Below, one piece after another: positions 26,103-36,900 of a DNA stretch of 64,000 nucleotides. A model generated the notes under the pieces. It worked only from the letters and a program-made list of their open reading frames with translations, was not told the DNA's origin and ran no database searches. A program made the translations under genes and the position numbers. The DNA is from JBBATK01 sp046297095 (GTDB lineage Bacteria; Bacteroidota; Ignavibacteria; Kapaibacteriales; NICIL-2): assembly GCA_046297095.1 (NCBI GenBank), contig JBKCNS010000040.1, positions 62,001 through 126,000 on the forward strand, in the 5' to 3' direction. How positions within the stretch are numbered: position 1 is the stretch's first letter; every line of letters begins with the position of its first letter.

Positions 26103-26110
26103 CAAAAATA
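26103..26110 (-). promoter_or_regulatory. Possible -7 element for ffh
   Basis: TATTTTTG on the minus strand, exact for TAnnTTTG, about 60 bases before the ffh ATG. A weak CTTG lies 20 bases further upstream. Otherwise the 26043-26252 intergenic region shows no gene or structure that I can support. Confidence 0.4.
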
Positions 26111-26252
26111 CAGTATGTTGGTCAAAGAGCCAAGAGTTTGGGCAAAGGAAAGCCGGCAAGGGCCCGAATGTTCTTGATAGATTCTATAGCAGCGATGCAT
26201 TTCGTAGATTGAGGCCGATCAACTCTACCAACAAACTTTCGCAATTGATTCT

Positions 26253-27104
26253 ATGATTTTAGGTGTTTGCGGCTCAGGAACTATGGGGCGCGGTATCGTC
26301 ATCGCGGCGGCTCAGGCGGGCATTCCTTGTGTGGTCTATGAACCGATTCCGGAGTATAGCGAGAAGTCTCAAGCGTTTTTGAAAAGCCACTTTATCAAGG
26401 CCATAGAGAAAAAGAAGATGATTGAGCAGGATGCTATGGCAGCGATTGAGAGAATATCGTTCGCGGTTGAGCTTTCTGCCATGAGCGCATGCACTATCGT
26501 CGTGGAAGCGATTATCGAAGACCCGCGCGCCAAAGTGGAGTTGTTTCAGGCGCTGGAAAATATCTGCGCAGAAGATTGCATAATGGCGACGAACACATCG
26601 TCCATATCCATTGCCTCCCTGGCGCGTCACTTGCAACGCCCGGAGATGTTTGTGGGGCTGCACTTTTTCAACCCGGCGCATATTATGAAACTCGTCGAGG
26701 TGATTCTCGGTCCGAGAACTGCCGATCATGTTATTCAACGAGCCACACAACTAGCGCAAACGATGGGAAAATCGCCGGCCATTGCACGCGATGTGCCCGG
26801 GTTCATTGTGAATAGAGTGGCGCGCAATTTTTATAATGAGTCGCAAAGAATAGTAACAGAAGGTGGTGCGAGTATAGCTCAGGTTGATACTATCATGAAA
26901 GCAGCAGGATTCAAGATGGGACCATTTGAGCTTATGGATTTGATTGGCGTGGACGTTAATCTCTCAGTTACCAAATCGATGTACGAGCAGTATTTCTACG
27001 AGCCGCGTTTTCAACCTTCGGGCCTGCAGCAATACTATGTTGATGCCGGGCTGCATGGTCGTAAGACCGGCCGTGGCTTTTATGACTATTCTACCGAGTC
27101 GTGA
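26253..27104 (+). CDS. 3-hydroxyacyl-CoA dehydrogenase (3-hydroxybutyryl-CoA dehydrogenase type)
   Basis: This NAD-dependent enzyme oxidises or reduces 3-hydroxyacyl-CoA in beta-oxidation or butyryl-CoA synthesis. The 283-residue product has the Rossmann motif GVCGSGTMGRGIVIAAAQAG, ATNTSSISI, the catalytic histidine in GLHFFNPAHIMKLVEVI, and DVPGFIVNRV followed by YNESQRIVTEGGAS. The C-terminal half is the single dehydrogenase domain of the short, stand-alone form. No thiolase or enoyl-CoA hydratase is adjacent. The stop overlaps the GTG start of the next gene (GTGA). Confidence 0.92.
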   Translation: MILGVCGSGTMGRGIVIAAAQAGIPCVVYEPIPEYSEKSQAFLKSHFIKAIEKKKMIEQDAMAAIERISFAVELSAMSACTIVVEAIIEDPRAKVELFQALENICAEDCIMATNTSSISIASLARHLQRPEMFVGLHFFNPAHIMKLVEVILGPRTADHVIQRATQLAQTMGKSPAIARDVPGFIVNRVARNFYNESQRIVTEGGASIAQVDTIMKAAGFKMGPFELMDLIGVDVNLSVTKSMYEQYFYEPRFQPSGLQQYYVDAGLHGRKTGRGFYDYSTES

Positions 27105-28348
27105 TCAATTTTTCCCTACTGCGATTTCTAAGCACGCGATTGGCTGAAACTACCGGCCGCAGGAGGTTTCTTTCCTTTGCTAAACTCGTTGCGTTTGTGA
27201 GTGTGTTCGTGGGGAGTGCAGCAATGGTGCTCAGTTTGGCTGTACTCGAGGGCTTCGACGTGGCACTTCACAGCTTGGCCGAGACTTTCACTTCGCACAT
27301 ACAAGTTCGCGCCCGCGGAGAACTCTCGCTTTCGCACAACCAACGGCTGAGTGCGGTATTGCCCGAGGTTTCACCGGAGATTATACACACGGAAAATGTG
27401 ATTAGTGTGAATGCGCTGCTCTACGCACACGGTTCTACCGAAGGTGTAATTGTAAAGAGCATTGATGATACGACGGGATTATCACACTCAGAGCAACGTG
27501 CCATGTCCGGAGGCCGGCGAGTAACACAGGGTGCACAGAGATTATCAAGCGCGGGCACGAAGGTAGTATCTCTTGGTTCACGCTTGGCATCCAGACTTCG
27601 ATGCACTGTAGGCGACACAGTACTACTCACTATTTCCTCGTCGGGCGATCCGCTGAGCGGTTCCTTCGACATTATCCCCGTGCGTGTCGCTTCCCTGTAC
27701 GAATCCGGCATGGCCCAATACGATGATGTGTTTGTGTACGCGCCGATGCCAATGTGTATTACTCTGATTGATACTCTGGCTACCTCCGCAATGTATACCG
27801 AAGTGTGGCTGCGAAACGCCATGGATGCCGACCGCGTTGCGCGATCAATCGAGGAACAACTGCGTTATGGTGTGGAATGCACATCGGTGAACGACATACA
27901 TCGCGGCATGTTCTCGTGGATAGAAATTCAAAAACGTCCCATTCCACTGGTGATTGGTTTGATTGGCATGGTGGCTGTGTTCAATATTGTGACCACTTTG
28001 CTCATCAGTATTGTGGAGAAAACGCAGTCTTACGCTGTGTTGCAAACACTGGGCTTGCCTCGCTCTGCACTCATTGCCATAGTCTCTCTGCAAGGATTTT
28101 CACTGGGGTTCTGGGGCTCTGTAAGCGGCACAGCTGCAGCAATTGTGGTACTGTATCTTCAACAAACTTTCGGCATTGTTCGGCTGGATGGTTCGGTGTA
28201 TTTCGTAGATACCTTGCCGGTGGTGATCGATCCTCTGCAAGCAGCTATTGTGATCAGTACCGCAACGTTCTTCTCCCTGGCTGCCACCCTTGTTCCCGGA
28301 GTGATAGCATCGAAGGTGTCGCCTGTTGCGTCGCTTCGCTTTCGATGA
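27101..28348 (+). CDS. LolC/LolE-like ABC transporter permease
   Basis: The 415-residue protein starts with GTG at 27101 and has the MacB/FtsX-LolCE plan: one N-terminal helix (about 25-50, including FVSVFVGSAAMVLSLAVLEGFD), a large periplasmic domain, and three C-terminal helices (about 280-405), ending in the typical SKVSPVASLRFR. Proteins of this type extract lipoproteins from the inner membrane toward LolA. No ATPase (LolD) gene is next to it, so that subunit must be encoded elsewhere. The translational overlap with the dehydrogenase gene appears to be a matter of packing. Confidence 0.85.
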   Translation: MINFSLLRFLSTRLAETTGRRRFLSFAKLVAFVSVFVGSAAMVLSLAVLEGFDVALHSLAETFTSHIQVRARGELSLSHNQRLSAVLPEVSPEIIHTENVISVNALLYAHGSTEGVIVKSIDDTTGLSHSEQRAMSGGRRVTQGAQRLSSAGTKVVSLGSRLASRLRCTVGDTVLLTISSSGDPLSGSFDIIPVRVASLYESGMAQYDDVFVYAPMPMCITLIDTLATSAMYTEVWLRNAMDADRVARSIEEQLRYGVECTSVNDIHRGMFSWIEIQKRPIPLVIGLIGMVAVFNIVTTLLISIVEKTQSYAVLQTLGLPRSALIAIVSLQGFSLGFWGSVSGTAAAIVVLYLQQTFGIVRLDGSVYFVDTLPVVIDPLQAAIVISTATFFSLAATLVPGVIASKVSPVASLRFR

Positions 28349-28373
28349 GAATGCTATTCGAAGCTGCGCTTCG

Positions 28374-28381
28374 TATTTTTG
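28374..28381 (+). promoter_or_regulatory. -7 element before the aldolase gene
   Basis: TATTTTTG, exact for TAnnTTTG, 75 bases before the aldolase ATG. No -33 box is found at standard spacing. Confidence 0.35.
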
Positions 28382-28456
28382 CACGCGACCTCCGTACGTC
28401 GGCATCAATTCGGTCATCATTCCCGGCAACGTTCCCGTCAACATTTATTTACTGCT

Positions 28457-29521
28457 ATGATTAATTCCATCGTTGAGCTTCTTGGAGAATCAGCATCGTA
28501 CCATCTTGACCACACCTGCTCCACTATTCCCAAAGAGAGCATCACTCTTCCCGCTCCGAACTTTGTGGACTCCGTGTTTGCCGGTAGCAATCGTAGCAAC
28601 CGCGTGTTGCGCAATCTGCAATGGATTGCGGATACAGGCAGACTGTCCGGAACGGGCTATGTTTCAATCTTGCCCGTAGATCAAGGCATTGAACATAGCG
28701 CGGGAGCTTCGTTCGCTAAGAATCCAATGTATTTCGATCCATCGAACATTGTGAAGCTTGCTATAGATGGCGGCTGTAACGCTGTGGCTTCAACTTTCGG
28801 TGTGTTGTCATTGTGTTCACGTAGCTATGCTCATAAGATTCCCTTCGTTGTGAAGATTAACCACAACGAGTTGCTTACCTATCCCAACAAGTTCGACCAA
28901 GTGCTGTTCGGTACCGTGCGTCAGTGTGCTGATATGGGCGCTGCTGCCGTTGGTGCTACCGTGTATTTCGGCTCACCGGAAAGCACGCGACAGTTAGTTG
29001 AAATTGCCGAGGCCTTTGCTCTGGCACACGAACTTGGTATGGCAACAATTCTTTGGTGTTATCTGCGCAATCCTGCGTTCAAAACCGACAAGGATTACCA
29101 CACAAGTGCAGACCTTACCGGCCAGGCAAATCATCTTGGTGTGACTATTCAAGCGGATATTATCAAACAAAAACTCCCCGAAAACAACGGCGGTTTCACC
29201 GCGTTGAATATGGGTTCGTCCTCGTACGGAAAAACAGACTCTCGCATATACTCGCAGCTCAGCAGCGATCATCCTATCGATTTATGCAGGTACCAGGTAG
29301 CCAATTGCTACATGGGAAAAATCGGCTTGATCAATAGCGGCGGCGCTTCCGGTGCTAACGACTTTGCCGAGGCTACCACAACGGCCGTCATCAACAAACG
29401 CGCGGGCGGAATGGGATTGATCTCCGGTCGCAAAGCGTTTCAACGTCCCATCAATGAAGGCATCAAATTGCTGAATGCAATTCAGGATGTGTATCTCTGC
29501 AACGAAGTTACTGTTGCGTAA
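28457..29521 (+). CDS. fbaB: Class I fructose-bisphosphate aldolase (FbaB/DhnA type)
   Basis: The 354-residue protein starts at the ATG at 28457; the open frame upstream to 28379 is not conserved. It shows ILPVDQGIEHSAGASF, FVVKINHNELLTYP and the ADMGAAAVGATVYFGS segment of archaeal-type class I aldolases, which work through a Schiff base on a lysine and need no metal. It splits fructose 1,6-bisphosphate in glycolysis or gluconeogenesis. tpiA at 16669 is the next enzyme of the pathway but is not linked. Confidence 0.93.
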   Translation: MINSIVELLGESASYHLDHTCSTIPKESITLPAPNFVDSVFAGSNRSNRVLRNLQWIADTGRLSGTGYVSILPVDQGIEHSAGASFAKNPMYFDPSNIVKLAIDGGCNAVASTFGVLSLCSRSYAHKIPFVVKINHNELLTYPNKFDQVLFGTVRQCADMGAAAVGATVYFGSPESTRQLVEIAEAFALAHELGMATILWCYLRNPAFKTDKDYHTSADLTGQANHLGVTIQADIIKQKLPENNGGFTALNMGSSSYGKTDSRIYSQLSSDHPIDLCRYQVANCYMGKIGLINSGGASGANDFAEATTTAVINKRAGGMGLISGRKAFQRPINEGIKLLNAIQDVYLCNEVTVA

Positions 29522-29533
29522 TAGATCTATCAC

Positions 29534-31288
29534 ATGAAATCACTGCTGTTACTGCGGCCGTATATCAGTCGGTATTCAACGCTTATCGTATTGGGACTGG
29601 TCTTTGTTACCATCTCTAATGCGTGCTCAGCATACTATCCGCGTGTAATCGGTGCTACGGTGGATTTGATGCGTCATGGTTCGTTCGAATACTCTCGTGT
29701 CTTGACGAATATTGGTTATGTGTTGCTGCTAACAGCCGGTAGTGGATTATTCATGTTTCTTACGCGCAAGACAATCATCGTGGCTTCACGAAAGGTGGAG
29801 TACGATCTACGTCGGGATTTTCTTCAGGGCATTGAGCGCCAGGATCCTCTTTACTTTGCGCGCACCCCAACCGGTTCGTTGATGGCCCATGCCACCAACG
29901 ACATTGCTGCCGTACGGGAGTTTATGGGTCCTGCCATCATGTACGGAGCAAACACCGTAACCACCTTCTCGTTTGCTCTTGCTTTGATGTTCGGCCTGAG
30001 CACGGATATCACCCTGGTTGCACTTATTCCCTTGCCGTTCATGGCGGTGGCAACCTTCATTTTGGGTAAGCGTGTGCATGTGGCATACAAGCAAGTTCAG
30101 GAGCAGTTCGAGCATGTAACGACCGAATCGCAAGAAGTGTTTTCGGGCATTCGCATCATTCGAGCTTTTGTACGCGAGCTTCAAGAGCGCAGCATTTTTT
30201 ACAAGCAGAGCCACGAGTATTTGGTACGAACAATGACCCTTGCACGCATTCAATCCGTGATGATGCCTTCCATGATGGTCCTTGTCGGCACCTCGCAGAT
30301 TCTGGTGCTGAGTTATGGCGGTAATGCTGTTATTGAGGGTAGAGCAAGCATTGGAGACCTAACTCAATTCTTTATCTATTTGAATCAACTCATTTGGCCT
30401 GTGGCCGCAATTGGATGGGTAACAAATATTGTTCAGCGGGCTTCAGCTTCAACGTCGCGTATTATGACCATCATGAAGCGCACACCGGAGCTGGACAATA
30501 CGGGATCGTTTGATGCTCCCGCGAAGTTCGATATTGAGTTTCGCGATGTGGCCTATAGATACGCGGATACTCTTCCTCCTGTGCTCAGCGATATCTCCTG
30601 TACTATTCCCTATAGGTCGCACATAGGAATAGTAGGAACTGTAGGATCTGGTAAATCGACGCTTGTAAAGTTAGTGCCACGCTTGTTTGATTGCACCGAG
30701 GGAAAAGTGCTTATAGCCGGCAAAGCCATACGTGAATACAAACTGGATGATGTTCGAAAAGCTGTTGGCGTTGTGATGCAGGAACCCTTCCTGTTCAGCA
30801 TGAGTGTTAGAGATAATATCAAGATGGGCAAGACCGACGCTACAGAGGACGAGGTGATAGAGGCAGCAAAGGCAGCACAATTACATACGGAAGTTTTGAG
30901 CTTTACGAATGGTTATGATACCGTAGTGGGAGAGCGCGGAATCAGTTTGTCCGGTGGACAAAAGCAGCGCCTGGCTATTGCCAGAGCATTGATTCGCAAA
31001 CCATCGGTGCTTATTCTCGACGATGCTCTCAGCGCCGTTGATACTGCTACCGAGCGCGAGATTCTCCATTCACTGTCAGAAATGAGAGACTTCCAGACTA
31101 CTTTGACGGTTGCGCACAGATTATCTGCCGTTATGGCTTGCGATCATATTTTAGTTTTGGACGGTGGTCGTATTGTGGAACAAGGCACACACGAGCAGCT
31201 TCTTCAGTTAGGTGGCCAGTATGCCTCGCTCTATGAGCAGCAACAGCTCGAAGCGGAGATTCAACAGGACGATGCTTCCGGCTCGTAA
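29534..31288 (+). CDS. ABC exporter half-transporter (MdlA/BmrC-like)
   Basis: The 584-residue protein has an N-terminal six-helix exporter domain (about 1-310) and a C-terminal ATPase with Walker A GTVGSGKST, Q-loop in VGVVMQEPFLFS, signature LSGGQKQR, Walker B LILDDALSAVD and H-loop TVAHRLSAV. The residue after Walker B is Asp497 rather than the catalytic Glu. This form, LDDALSAVD, is typical of the MdlA/BmrC subunit of heterodimeric exporters. No partner gene is adjacent, since the next gene is a cystathionine beta-synthase. The substrate is unknown; lipids or drugs are usual for the family. Confidence 0.9.
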   Translation: MKSLLLLRPYISRYSTLIVLGLVFVTISNACSAYYPRVIGATVDLMRHGSFEYSRVLTNIGYVLLLTAGSGLFMFLTRKTIIVASRKVEYDLRRDFLQGIERQDPLYFARTPTGSLMAHATNDIAAVREFMGPAIMYGANTVTTFSFALALMFGLSTDITLVALIPLPFMAVATFILGKRVHVAYKQVQEQFEHVTTESQEVFSGIRIIRAFVRELQERSIFYKQSHEYLVRTMTLARIQSVMMPSMMVLVGTSQILVLSYGGNAVIEGRASIGDLTQFFIYLNQLIWPVAAIGWVTNIVQRASASTSRIMTIMKRTPELDNTGSFDAPAKFDIEFRDVAYRYADTLPPVLSDISCTIPYRSHIGIVGTVGSGKSTLVKLVPRLFDCTEGKVLIAGKAIREYKLDDVRKAVGVVMQEPFLFSMSVRDNIKMGKTDATEDEVIEAAKAAQLHTEVLSFTNGYDTVVGERGISLSGGQKQRLAIARALIRKPSVLILDDALSAVDTATEREILHSLSEMRDFQTTLTVAHRLSAVMACDHILVLDGGRIVEQGTHEQLLQLGGQYASLYEQQQLEAEIQQDDASGS

Positions 31289-31378
31289 ACACGCTTCCGC
31301 AATCGTAGGTTGTGGGCAAAGTTGGGGTCCACGTTAATTCGATGGGACATTACATTCAATCATTTCACCAAAATTCAC

Positions 31379-32740
31379 ATGCAGTTCTCATCCAGTATCC
31401 TCGACCAAATAGGAAATACCCCACTGGTTCAGCTTCGCATCATGGGCCGCGATGTTGCACCAACCATTCTTTTGAAAATGGAGAGTATGAATCCGGGTGG
31501 TTCGGTGAAGGACCGCATCGGAATTTCCATGATCGAGGCAGCCGAACGAGACGGCAGAATCAAGCCCGGTGATTTGATTATTGAACCGACCAGCGGCAAT
31601 ACTGGCATAGGTCTGGCGTTGGCTGCGCGCTTAAAAGGCTACCGTTGCCTTTTCGTGATGACCGACAAAGCCTCGCAGGAGCGTGTACGATATCTCAAAG
31701 CTCTAGGAGCGGATGTACTGATTGTTTCTTCCGCAGCTAAGTCCAGCTCTCCGGAGTATTATTTCAATACCGCGCAGAGGTTGGCATCCGAGATTCCCGG
31801 TGCTGTGATGCTCAATCAATATGATAACCCCGCAAATCCTGAGGCCCATTACAAAACCACCGGCCCCGAGATTTGGAAACAAACTGAGGGTAGAATCACC
31901 CACTTTATTGCAGGCATAGGAACCGGTGGCACTATCTCCGGTACGGCCCGTTACCTGAAGGAGCAGAATCCTTCCATTCAGGTGATTGCTGCAGATCCTA
32001 TCGGCTCTAGTATTAAAGCTTTCAAGGAGTTTGGTCGCTTAGTTGAGCCGCTTCCCTACTTAATCGAGGGCGTAGGCCAGGAGCGCATTCCCGGTAACCT
32101 GGATCTAAACTTGGTTGACGACATTATCAATGTTGGCGACAAAGATGCATTTATGACTGCCCGTCAGTTAGCACGCCTTGAGGGTGTGTTCTGCGGTGGT
32201 TCTTCCGGTATGAATGTAGTTGCAGCATTGCAGGTGGCAAAGAAGTGTAAACCCACTGATGTTATCGTGGCTATTATCTGCGACACCGGAGAACGCTATC
32301 TAACCAAGCACCACAGCGATGAGTGGTTGGCTGAGAAGCAGTTGCTTCCGGACGATTCACCAACAGTAGGTTTGGTACTTGCAAACAAGGGTCGCGAAAC
32401 CTCGCTTCCCTTGCTCATCTCCGTGCAACGAGACTCTACCGTTGCCCAGGCATTGCAGAGCATGGAACAGTACGGAGTATCCCAAATCCCGGTAATGGAC
32501 GGCGAGCTGCTTGTCGGTAACGTACGAGAAAACAAGTTAATGGCTGCTGTTATCGAAAGTCGCGACATGATGTCTGCTCCCATCGAACAGTGTATGGAAT
32601 CGGCGCCGCCTGTGGTAGGTTCTCACGACGATATTGAATCTGCAATTGAGCTCTTGAAAGAGCATACCTACGTTGCGGTTGAAGAATACCAACGTGTGGT
32701 AGGTGTAATCACAAGACACGACGTGCTGAGATTCCTCTAA
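31379..32740 (+). CDS. Cystathionine beta-synthase
   Basis: The 453-residue enzyme starts at the ATG at 31379 (MQFSSSILDQIGNTPLVQL). The PLP fold-type II domain (about 1-320) has the cofactor lysine in NPGGSVKDRIG, EPTSGNTGIGLA, and the phosphate-binding GIGTGGTISGTARYL. Two CBS domains follow (about 340-453), the same arrangement as eukaryotic and some bacterial CBS enzymes, where they regulate activity. It condenses serine with homocysteine to cystathionine. Cysteine synthase activity is the main alternative, but the CBS-domain tail favours the assigned role. The plus-strand transcript ends at the hairpin at 32816. Confidence 0.9.
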   Translation: MQFSSSILDQIGNTPLVQLRIMGRDVAPTILLKMESMNPGGSVKDRIGISMIEAAERDGRIKPGDLIIEPTSGNTGIGLALAARLKGYRCLFVMTDKASQERVRYLKALGADVLIVSSAAKSSSPEYYFNTAQRLASEIPGAVMLNQYDNPANPEAHYKTTGPEIWKQTEGRITHFIAGIGTGGTISGTARYLKEQNPSIQVIAADPIGSSIKAFKEFGRLVEPLPYLIEGVGQERIPGNLDLNLVDDIINVGDKDAFMTARQLARLEGVFCGGSSGMNVVAALQVAKKCKPTDVIVAIICDTGERYLTKHHSDEWLAEKQLLPDDSPTVGLVLANKGRETSLPLLISVQRDSTVAQALQSMEQYGVSQIPVMDGELLVGNVRENKLMAAVIESRDMMSAPIEQCMESAPPVVGSHDDIESAIELLKEHTYVAVEEYQRVVGVITRHDVLRFL

Positions 32741-32810
32741 ATCGTTGGGAACTAACGCGGCTACAAAGTGTGAAACGGTGATTTTTCCGTAAATAATGCC
32801 GCTTATCGAC

Positions 32811-32844
32811 AAAAAAAAAGGAGCAACGCTTGTTGCTCCTTTTG
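32811..32844. terminator. Bidirectional rho-independent terminator
   Basis: A perfect 12-bp stem AAAAGGAGCAAC / GTTGCTCCTTTT with a 4-base loop, flanked by an A9 run on the left. It sits between the converging cystathionine beta-synthase and porV genes and can serve both. Confidence 0.88.
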
Positions 32845-32890
32845 CATTTTGTTCGCACACTTCTGTGCTAACGGGCGGGCAAAATAACAC

Positions 32891-33958
32891 CTATTCCCAA
32901 TCCACCAAAAGAGAAAATCTCATAGTGTTGGCCAGAGGATGATTCTCCTCGATGGTGTTGATGAAACTGAAGTCTAAGGTGAAGATATCATACTTCACAC
33001 CTGCCCCAAATGTCGCAAATTTGCGGTTTCCGATGCTTGCGGGCTCGGTAAAGTACCCTGCACGCAATGCTACAACTTTTTCGTACCAATATTCGGTACC
33101 AAAAGAAAACTCCTGACCTCCGACACTCCAAGCCGTTACAAATGAACGAGGTAGAGCGTCCGAGCTGGTAGCATTTCTTTTTACCAGCAGCTTGCCCATG
33201 TCAACTGCAAAGGTTAAGTCGTTGAATTCATCATGGATAACATTCAGCGCTACTCCCAATTTTAACATGGTGGGCAAAGGATCAGACTCATTACGATACG
33301 TCATCTTAGGTCCCACATTCGCCAGGTTAAAACCGAAATTGAAACGATCGGAAAGATCAAAATCCTCGGAGATTTTCAGGCTGCTGGGCTTCCATAACAA
33401 ACCAAAATCAAAGCCACCGCTTACACCTATACCGGCAGCCGATTGACCTGCTTGTGCAGGAGCAAGATTAGAGCGTATATACCGAAGCTGTACTCCCGCA
33501 CCTAAATCGTCGCCGATGAGCGTACCGTATGATAATCCCAGCGCGAACTCGTCTGAACGGAAGGTTCCGTACACGCCACCGTTTTCGTCGGTGCGCTGGA
33601 ATTGTCCCAGATTCATCAGAACAGCATTGACAGCAATGGTTCCATCCAGATCCTTTACATACTGGCCATAGGTGCCGTAACTATAGTACAAGTCTGCATT
33701 GAACTGAGGCAACCACTTTGAGTACGAAAACGAAAATTGACGCTTCTGTTGGAAGGCCAAACCGCCCGTATTCCAAAAGATCGCATTGATATTGTCGGCT
33801 ATAGCCGTTCCGCACTCACCCATAGCGCTTGCGCGCGCATCAGGAGTGATGAGCAAGAAAGGGACCGCAGAGCCGCCTGCTTGAGCATAGACGCCGACGG
33901 CAGGTATGACTACGAGTCCGACGATTGTCAAGGCGCGAGCCATAAAACGATGAAGCAT
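32891..33958 (-). CDS. porV: Type IX secretion outer-membrane beta-barrel protein PorV
   Basis: The 355-residue product has a signal peptide (residues about 1-26, ending AVGVYAQ) and then the PorV hallmark PFLLITPDARASAMGECGTA followed by FWNTGGLAF. The rest is beta-rich, as expected for a FadL-like barrel. The ATG at 33958, with GGAG 7 bases upstream, is preferred to the TTG at 33970. PorV carries T9SS cargo from the translocon to the PorU sortase. It lies 28 bases after porU on the same strand, an arrangement known in Bacteroidota, which supports both calls. Confidence 0.92.
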   Translation of the reverse strand: MLHRFMARALTIVGLVVIPAVGVYAQAGGSAVPFLLITPDARASAMGECGTAIADNINAIFWNTGGLAFQQKRQFSFSYSKWLPQFNADLYYSYGTYGQYVKDLDGTIAVNAVLMNLGQFQRTDENGGVYGTFRSDEFALGLSYGTLIGDDLGAGVQLRYIRSNLAPAQAGQSAAGIGVSGGFDFGLLWKPSSLKISEDFDLSDRFNFGFNLANVGPKMTYRNESDPLPTMLKLGVALNVIHDEFNDLTFAVDMGKLLVKRNATSSDALPRSFVTAWSVGGQEFSFGTEYWYEKVVALRAGYFTEPASIGNRKFATFGAGVKYDIFTLDFSFINTIEENHPLANTMRFSLLVDWE

Positions 33959-33986
33959 AAGATTCTCCAATTGAGATAAAAAGTTA

Positions 33987-36900
33987 TTATCGATGTAAAA
34001 CCGCCATCGCCGTTACAGTGCTTACTGAACCATCAACCGTGGTTACACTAAGCACCACCGGATATACACCGGACGGCATTTCATTGCCGTCGGCATCCTT
34101 ACCGTCCCAAACAAAACTACCGCTTTGCAGGCCGGTCACCCGAATATTCTCCCTGCGAACGCACTTGCCGTTAACTGAGTAAATCTGGGCCGTCACCGAC
34201 ATGGGAAACGACTGATTATGCGTGAACAGTATGGTCGTGTTTTCCGAAAAAGGATTAGGATACACAAGCACTCTGCCGCTCACAAAGTTACTGTCGGAGG
34301 CTGCTACGATGAATTGTGTCTCTTCTTCGCTATAGTTGTTAAGTACATCCCAAACACGCACCCTGGCAGTATGACTTCCGGGAGCCAGATCAAAAAGCTG
34401 AGTCGAGGCCACTCCCAATCGTGAATCGGTAAGCGAACTCGCGTACGACTCACTCAAATCTACCGATTCTCGAGAATCGTCTATCCATGCCTCAATCTTG
34501 TGCCCCACGCCCAATCCGGTACTATTGATACCGGTTTCGTCTCTCATATGTACCAACAACAACGGATTACTGCGCACAACGTCGCCTCGAATAAACGAGG
34601 TGTTATCCAAATAAATCTTCAACTCCGGCCCTGTATAGTCGTCCCTATCGGTCGTATCTATACCGCCCACAACGAAGTTATTACAAAAGCCGCGGGCATG
34701 TCGGTTGTCTTCAGAGCGCGCATACACGTACAATCTTCCGTTTTTATTAGTGAAAGCAATGTCCTTTGGCACTACATATTGAGCGGAGAATCTACCATTT
34801 GATACCTTGTAGTTGCCACGATGCAATGAACCACCGAACTTCGAAATTTGATAGGTGGACGAATCTCCAATAGAAAATGCAGATGGATCCATGAATGTTC
34901 TGGGTACATCAGCATCGTACATACTCACTGTGGCTACGCCATTGAAGTCACTCACAGTTCCCGGGGTAGCGAATTTTCGAATGTGACCTTGTATTCGCAC
35001 GGTGGAGGTTGCCTTCACGGTTGTCAATGTCTTGTCTGAAGCTGATTCGCCATTTATGGAATCGATTCCCACAACCAGATCGGGCAGAGCGAGCCGCAAG
35101 GTAGGATCGCCAAGCAGCATATATTTCTGATCATTCTCTCCGCTATGGCGTTGCTTAATATCGTTAACAATGTCGCCCAATGTTGAGAATGAACCATTAG
35201 CGTCGCGAGTAAAAATGCGGCGAAACAACGCACGACCGATTATGGCATTAAATGTGGAAAACGATACGCGACTGGATGAAAATGCTCCAATGGCACCGCC
35301 TCTAGTACTTGTGAGCATAAGTTCCGCACCACTTTGACTTTCGGGCATATCCCAACGGGCGAAGTCGCAGGTGGCCGCAATAAGGAAAAACAGCTTATCG
35401 TAGTTACTGAACTGAGGAATGGTTACATCTCTGGACAGAATGGTCTCGTGAGCCCACACCTTGGGATTTCCGTGTCCGATCCAATTCAACAGAACCGTTC
35501 CCTGATTGTTGATGGCCGAGAGCAGATCTTCCGTCACTCTGGGTTTGAGTTTACCCTTGGGAATATTCTCTGCCGGGTATTCAGCCATATAAATCTTACG
35601 CTGAATGATATCTGCCGGAACGCAACTTGTGTCGGCGGTGAGCATCTCGGATTGCGATATATGCATATCTCCGTCAGATCGACCATTCGAAGTAGGGCCA
35701 TCATCAGCCACAAAGGTTGCGGTTGTTCGCCACAAATCACCGGCACTCGACTGCTCATAGTGCTTAATTTTTTGCACCATTGCTGCACCGATATCCCGAG
35801 ACTCGATAGGCATTCTGCCCAAAGGAATATCCGTAATCTCGTCGTCACCGAAAATTCGCACGTAGAAATCGTCGGTGTTATAACTGCCGGTGTAGTATCC
35901 GATGTTTGTCTGATTGAACGACACATCGACCTCGTTTGTTTGCCACGAAGGAAGATGATTTATACGAGATGTAGCGATGTTCTTGAAGTCGTAGTGGCCA
36001 TCTCCCCACAGTACCACGTAGCGAGGCTTTTTAGACCAGTTGCGTGCAGCATGGGACACGAAGTCTCTGATGGCAGACGGGTCATTGATCCCAAAACCAA
36101 ATTCATTCATCACAGAGGAAGCGGTGAATACACGCACATCAAGGTCCGAAACCGATTCCCTGTATTTGGCAAACTCGGATGCGGACGATGTAAACTCGTC
36201 TGCCGAGATCACGATCACATCCACGGAGAAATCATCATCCCTTAGATAATTCCACGTGATTTTGGAAATCTCCGGAGTGCGAACTTTTGCAGATATATGA
36301 AGCACTCGAGGCTTCATGGAATCCAGGCTGAGTGAGAATTGATAGATGTTTCCCACCGACGATGTATTAGCAAGCAATACAGGGGCCGCCGGGTTCGTAA
36401 CATCGAATCCCAGAAGAGACGACGAAGTAAATCCGCTGACGGAATACTGTGCGGACCCCACCATTTGCTCGTCGGTATAAAGAGTAAGCTCGTCATTCAC
36501 CGCGGAGCAAACAGCCGGATAGTGAATCTCAAAGAAATCAAGGAATGCGTTACCGCCGCCACTCACATAGGGATTGGAATACTCAAATCGGAGGTAACTT
36601 GTTCCATCTTGATTCAACATTTGCGCCGGCATCTCGGCTATTGCTTTCCTCGACACATACTCTGCATATGCGTCGCTATTGACACCCAACAATGGAATGT
36701 CGGCTAGTTTCAAACCGTTGTCCGAGACGCTTACTGTTGCATTGTAGAGCGAGGAGAAAATCTCTTTGTGCGCCACATCAAGAACAAATTCAACGGTGCC
36801 ATCTCGTACCAATCCGGGCAACTTTGTTGCAAACGTGCGGGGCAATACCGCGTCGATCTGTTGACCAAACCACCGACGTCCTGAACCACCGCTATAGGCA

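Noticed and set aside
32741..32890. Small open frame running from the cystathionine beta-synthase end into the intergenic region (32537-32890, minus)
   Set aside because: It crosses the terminator hairpin and is mostly antisense to the synthase.
35334..36245. 303-residue plus-strand open frame
   Set aside because: It is antisense to porU, whose motifs and frame are solid, and has no recognisable protein features.
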